Source: Larix sibirica (Eukaryota > Streptophyta > Pinopsida > Pinales > Pinaceae). From it: a stretch of 11,747 bases of DNA. How positions within the stretch are numbered: position 1 is the stretch's first letter; the number at the start of each line of letters is the position of its first letter. The stretch spans positions 18,522 to 30,268 of the forward strand of contig NWUY0300108150.1 in NCBI GenBank assembly GCA_004151065.3. The letters are read 5' to 3'. Made by a program: the position numbers and the translations under genes. Below the pieces are notes generated by a model, which saw only the letters and a program-made list of their open reading frames with translations, made no database searches and was not told the origin of the DNA. This document shows positions 8,461-11,747 of this stretch, piece after piece.

Positions 8461-9289
8461 TTGTTCTTTTGCCTCGTTGCTTTAAAATATTTAATAATAA
8501 TAAATTTAAAATTGAAATAAATCCAAAAACGTGCATGCCAAGTTAAGCTTGATACTCCACCGTTAAGGCTTTGTTTCCATTGTTAAAAACTGGGCAGCTG
8601 ACACCACTGAAAAACCAGTGTGAATTGCCCTAGTGTGCATTGCCGTAATTTTCGTAATTTTTGCTGTTATTTCCTTTTTCAATTATCTGGCAAACGAAAA
8701 TGATTTCACTAAACTTTTCCAGTGCCCTAGCTTTAAAATTGCCTACTGTTAATGCAATTCAGGTGATAAATTGAGGAAAAAGGACTGAAAAGCTTGTGAG
8801 ATACTTGATTTTATGATCTCTACTTGAATTTTTAGCAGAAAATGCATTAAAAAAAGTAAAATGATTTAAAGAAAAACTTGCCGAAGATACCAGAGCAGTC
8901 TGCTGCTGGCACGGTACACAACTTCCATCCCCGTGATAACTTATCTCTGATGTTTTTTTCTTCTTCCTTTATGTCAATGTCATGACCGGTCAAACTTAGC
9001 AGTCAGACCTGAGCACTCCGGCGAGTTAATAAATAATTCGTGGAAAGCTTCACAGAGATCTTTACCTACAAACTTACTATATTGAAGAAAATGCTTTGAA
9101 TTGCGTGTTCCTCGAACAGAAAAATATTTATGCGGATTCAGCTCATCAAGATTGTCTGTTTCCTGTAATAAGACCCTAATGTATATCAGTCAATCCACTC
9201 GCTCAGTGTCAGCACTCGTGCAAAACAAATCCTGGCCAGGTATCTTCAACTATATTAAGACCATTTTCCCGGTTCGCGTAGGACTAAAA
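8461..9289. other. Unassigned stretch of moderate GC, no gene resolved
   Basis: This stretch is less AT-rich than most of the window and contains several short open runs on both strands, for example minus-strand DKLSRGWKLCTVPAADCSG near 8943-8887. None is long enough or specific enough to name. A 76-base GT-to-AG segment (8763-8838) begins at CAG/GTGATA and ends TTTTTAGCAG, so it looks like a small plant intron, but no exons could be defined around it. Short tandem words occur at 8618-8647 (15-bp period, GTGTGAATTGCCCTA type) and 8645-8662 (9-bp period). A small hairpin (CACTG/CAGTG) lies at 8605-8620. The stretch could be an upstream region of a minus-strand gene whose first exon is the diverged repeat copy, but that is speculative. 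Confidence 0.4.
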
Positions 9290-9430
9290 ACCTGAACCCT
9301 ACCATTTCACTTTGCCTGTTGGTCTGGTCAATTAAATAACCAGAACTAAACTGGGGATTTGAACTCGGCTCGATGAGAATACGAAGCTTGTCTCTTTATC
9401 ATTTTATCATTCTGAATTATTGTTTTTCGA
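9290..9430 (-). mobile_element. tRNA-derived SINE-like head, minus strand
   Basis: On the minus strand GAGTTCAAATCCCC (9366-9353) is a good match to an RNA polymerase III B box. About 35-45 bases earlier, near 9412-9394, AATGATAAAATGATAAAG resembles a worn A box region of the plant SINE type (consensus ending GGTAAAG). Between them lies ACAAGCTTCGTATTCTCATC, as in the anticodon-arm region of a tRNA relative. A 6-bp inverted repeat (TCTGGT/ACCAGA, 10-base loop) follows the B box on the 3' side at 9323-9344. A 3' tail (minus-strand GGTTTTT, about 9294-9288) is possible. Target-site duplications were not found, so both ends are approximate. It may be an old tRNA-like sequence rather than a SINE. 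Confidence 0.4.
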
Positions 9431-9908
9431 CAAATCTATAGAAATTAATTAAGAATAAAGATCTGTTTTATGAAAGATGATCTCACCGTTACATCCATCT
9501 AATATCAAAAGATATCAAGATAATAATAATTTTATACGATGAGATTTAAATTTGAATTTAATTTTATAATAATAAAGTTTTATTTAGTAGTTATTAACTA
9601 AATTGATTTATCTAGTGTTAGTGGTAGGCGTGGGGTTTATTGGTTTTGATGGAAAGGAAGAAATTAGGTTTTCTTGGGATTGGATGGTTTTTTAGGATGG
9701 AATGAATATGTTAAAATTCTTGGGCTACTCATGATCTTTTAAGAGTCTTTATATGTAAATGATATGTGAAAAATCAAGTTGAGAAGTTAAGGCAAGTTTT
9801 AAAGTAGGATATATTGTAGAATGCCTAGACCTATCAAAGATCAAGAAAAATAAAATACTTGTATGTAAGGATACATAGTAATAGTCTTTCATATTAGTGT
9901 GTAAATGA
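9431..9908. other. AT-rich stretch, no gene seen
   Basis: This piece contains ATAATAATAATTTTATA and TTTTATAATAATAAAG words near 9521-9576 and a G-rich, T-rich piece at 9610-9720. No supported open frame, RNA gene or transposon end was found. Confidence 0.55.
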
Positions 9909-11109
9909 GACAATGAAGCTAAACAAAGGAGTGTTAGTTTGAAACAAATCCCCTCTGAAGCATTGATGGTTGCCCCGAGTCTATTGAGGATAGTCACTTC
10001 GTTGGGGGCTAAAACGATTATTCTAAGTATTGGACTCACTCAATGCGTGGCCTCTAAATGAAAGTTACATACCATGCACTCAAAGCCAAGTCTCATCACA
10101 TTCAATTCAAGCAAGTGAATGCCCTCTCCCCTATGTGCCTTTAGCATTGCAACTCCTTATTCACATCTACAAACATTTTTGGTATTATGGCACTCTCTAA
10201 TTCCAACTGTACAAGTGGGATAGCTTTTGATGTTGTGGGGTGGTGCATGTGTGAAGCCCTTGAGAGGAACAAAGCTCTAGCAAATCGGTTCAAGCTTCTC
10301 TGCTTCTTGGGCTTCTCGAGAAAAGTTTATATTGTTGTCAAATGTGTTATAGCTAAGTAGTGGAATTTCGTGGATGATCCCCAGTTGTTAGTACTGTTTG
10401 GATTGGAGCCTAGACTTAGGTTATATTGCTCGCCCTCCCCATTGGTTGATAACTCTCTTTCTTTTAGGTGTGGGGGTTACAGTGTTCTTCACTTTTAAGG
10501 GGTTGGGGTCGAAATGGCTAAACCCTTGAACTATGGATCGGACGTGAGCATGGCCCTAAGTGAAATTAACAATATTAAGCAGATTCTAAAAAGGTTGAAG
10601 GTCAACGTGGAGAGCATGGAGCAATCCATTGAATGAATTATTGCTCATTTCATATTGCAAGACCATAAACATGGTAGGCTTGAGACCAAAGTGGAGAGTG
10701 TTGCTGCCGGATACACACCTTGGGAAGGTTAGCGTGGAAAAAATCTGCAAGCCACTAGGTGCATCCTTGGGGGCAAGTCTCAAGCTGAGTGTTGAAAAAT
10801 GTTGCCACTTGAATACGCACTTGGTATAACACGGTAAAATAGAGTCAAGGGAAAAATATTGAGAAGTTGATTTGTGAAACTGAATTGTTTTTCAACCTAA
10901 TTCTGGACTTTACCCAATGGAACCAGTGTCATGGTTGGCATTTCACTAACTCGAATGACCTTGAAGAAGAAACAATGCAGCAGATTGCTCTGGTGAGATA
11001 TGAAAGCCCAAGCTCCCCAACTCAAAATAAATTCAGGGTAATCAATCCTTGGAGGAAAGCCACTATGGGCAAGTCTTTACATAAATATGTTAAGTTTATG
11101 TATTTCTAA
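9909..11109 (+). pseudogene. Decayed protein-coding stretch of unknown family
   Basis: Three frames in sequence carry protein-like text. The first is open from 9909 to 10061 and includes MVAPSLLRIVTSLGAKTIIL. A second frame takes over at ATG 10058 and runs to 10732 with only four internal stops (10142, 10358, 10496, 10634) in about 225 codons, clearly fewer than expected for this composition. It includes CEALERNKALANRFKLLCFL and, after the Met at 10514, EINNIKQILKRLKVNVESM, a likely coiled-coil helix. Further text continues in the other two frames: 10629-10829 (GKVSVEKICKPLGASLGASL) and an 89-codon frame at 10843-11109 whose first ATG is internal at 10975. The GC content is higher than in the flanks. 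It could be a dead host gene or a transposon protein. An intron-containing gene with small exons is a less likely alternative. No family is recognised. Confidence 0.4.
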
Positions 11110-11128
11110 TGCATCATATTAGTAGGGC

Positions 11129-11353
11129 AGTGTGTTAAGCAATATAGCTCTATTAATTGTTTGAAAACATTGTTTAAGTATGGACTTATATGGTTGATTG
11201 AAATTTGAATAATATGTCAAATTATGGATATAAATTTTGTAAGTGTGTTAAGCAATATAGCTCTATAAAAAAATTTGAAAACATTGTTTAAGTATGGACT
11301 TATGTGGTTGATTGAAATTTGAATAATATCTCAAATTATGGATATAAATTTTG
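11129..11353. repeat. 113-bp tandem duplication
   Basis: Copies at 11129-11240 and 11242-11353 are nearly identical. The main difference follows CTCTAT, where TAATTGT in copy 1 is replaced by an A run in copy 2. The word ATAGCTCTAT begins both copies (11144-11153 in copy 1) and appears inverted as ATAGAGCTAT at 11366-11375 just past the end. No coding capacity is apparent. Confidence 0.92.
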
Positions 11354-11388
11354 CATTAAAACTTGATAGAGCTATTTAGACATTGTAA

Positions 11389-11538
11389 ATTTTAATATTA
11401 AATTTAATTTATAAAATTTTAAAAATTAGAAAAAAATGTAGATTTTAATATTAAATTTAATTTATAAATTTTAAGAAATTATAAAAATGTAGATTTTAAT
11501 ATTAAATTTGATTTATAAAATTTAAGAAATTAGAAATT
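11389..11538. repeat. Three-copy AT-rich tandem array, about 52-bp unit
   Basis: The unit starts at ATTTTAATATTAAATTT, at positions 11389, 11442 and 11493, so the periods are 53 and 51 bases. Copies share TTTATAAA and TTAGAAA words and differ by short A/T length changes. The array follows the 113-bp duplication almost directly. Confidence 0.9.
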
Positions 11539-11747
11539 ATTAAATGGAAAAATTTAAGCTTAATACATTATTGTATTGTTTTGATATTTAGTAAATGAAT
11601 TTAAAATGTAACATTTCTAAAAAATAAAATAAAATAAAAATTTTAACAGAAACGGTTTAGGATCTTTGTATTAAATAAAAACGAGATTACATAGATCTAG
11701 GGAAGAACTGTTCCCATAGTAAGACTATGTCCAAGACTGTTTGTTCG
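11539..11747. other. No feature seen
   Basis: AT-rich sequence with an AAAATAAAAT-type run near 11620-11637. The last 100 bases are more balanced but contain no open frame or motif that I can support. Confidence 0.6.

Noticed and set aside
8763-8838. Intron-like GT-to-AG segment of 76 bases
   Set aside because: No flanking exon frames could be defined, and GT and AG pairs of this quality are common by chance.
8417-8928. Shared word CACAACTTCCAT at about 8417 and 8917
   Set aside because: The 12-base match does not extend into the flanks and is likely chance.
9101-9295. 64-codon plus-strand frame
   Set aside because: It starts at TTG, which is not a usual eukaryotic start, and has no recognisable content. 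The CAGGTATCTTC word inside it resembles a splice donor but cannot be tied to a gene.
10358-10636. Stops spaced exactly 138 bases apart (10358, 10496, 10634)
   Set aside because: The sequence around the stops is not repeated, so the even spacing looks like coincidence.
10586-10783. 65-codon minus-strand frame
   Set aside because: It lies antisense to the better-supported decayed plus-strand coding stretch and looks like its shadow.

Overview
The window looks like intergenic DNA from a land-plant nuclear genome, probably a flowering plant. It is roughly 30% GC by eye, low in CpG and rich in short tandem duplications. It carries worn transposon traces, including tRNA-derived SINE-like heads and a fragment resembling the RNase H tail of plant LINE-type retroelements. 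I see no intact, recognisable protein gene, no rRNA or tRNA gene, no CRISPR array and nothing bacterial. The longest ATG-initiated frame has 113 codons and no recognisable feature. The species cannot be named from the sequence.

Left part (1-5500). A (TTA)n tract and a SINE-like head open the window. AT-rich sequence follows, then the 113-codon frame (1039-1380) and a 112-bp tandem duplication with internal hairpins (1435-1645). About 1.6 kb then holds no identifiable gene. Two young-looking duplications come next (71 bp at 3290-3430, 85 bp at 3713-3894), followed by small 19-, 45- and 29-bp duplications. A minus-strand RNase H-like fragment lies at 5178-5267.

Middle part (5536-9300). A very AT-rich block of about 530 bp precedes a decayed plus-strand frame (6329-6890). 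A small island of balanced composition follows (7414-7569). The most structured object is next: about three and a half copies of a 180-193 bp unit (7819-8460). Read on the minus strand, the unit looks like a repeated exon cassette, with an open frame ending at GTAAGT and preceded by a T-rich tract ending in TTTTAG. From 8461 to 9300 the composition is less AT-rich but nothing could be assigned.

Right part (9290-11747). A minus-strand SINE-like head is followed by the best-supported decayed coding stretch (9909-11109, plus strand), which is broken by stops and frame changes and belongs to no family I recognise. A 113-bp duplication and a three-copy array of about 52 bp close the informative sequence.

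No set of genes here works together as a pathway or system. The main theme is repeated local duplication plus decay of old coding or transposon sequence. The exon-like array is the only candidate for something unusual, and its copies differ mostly by amino-acid-changing substitutions, which argues against present coding function.
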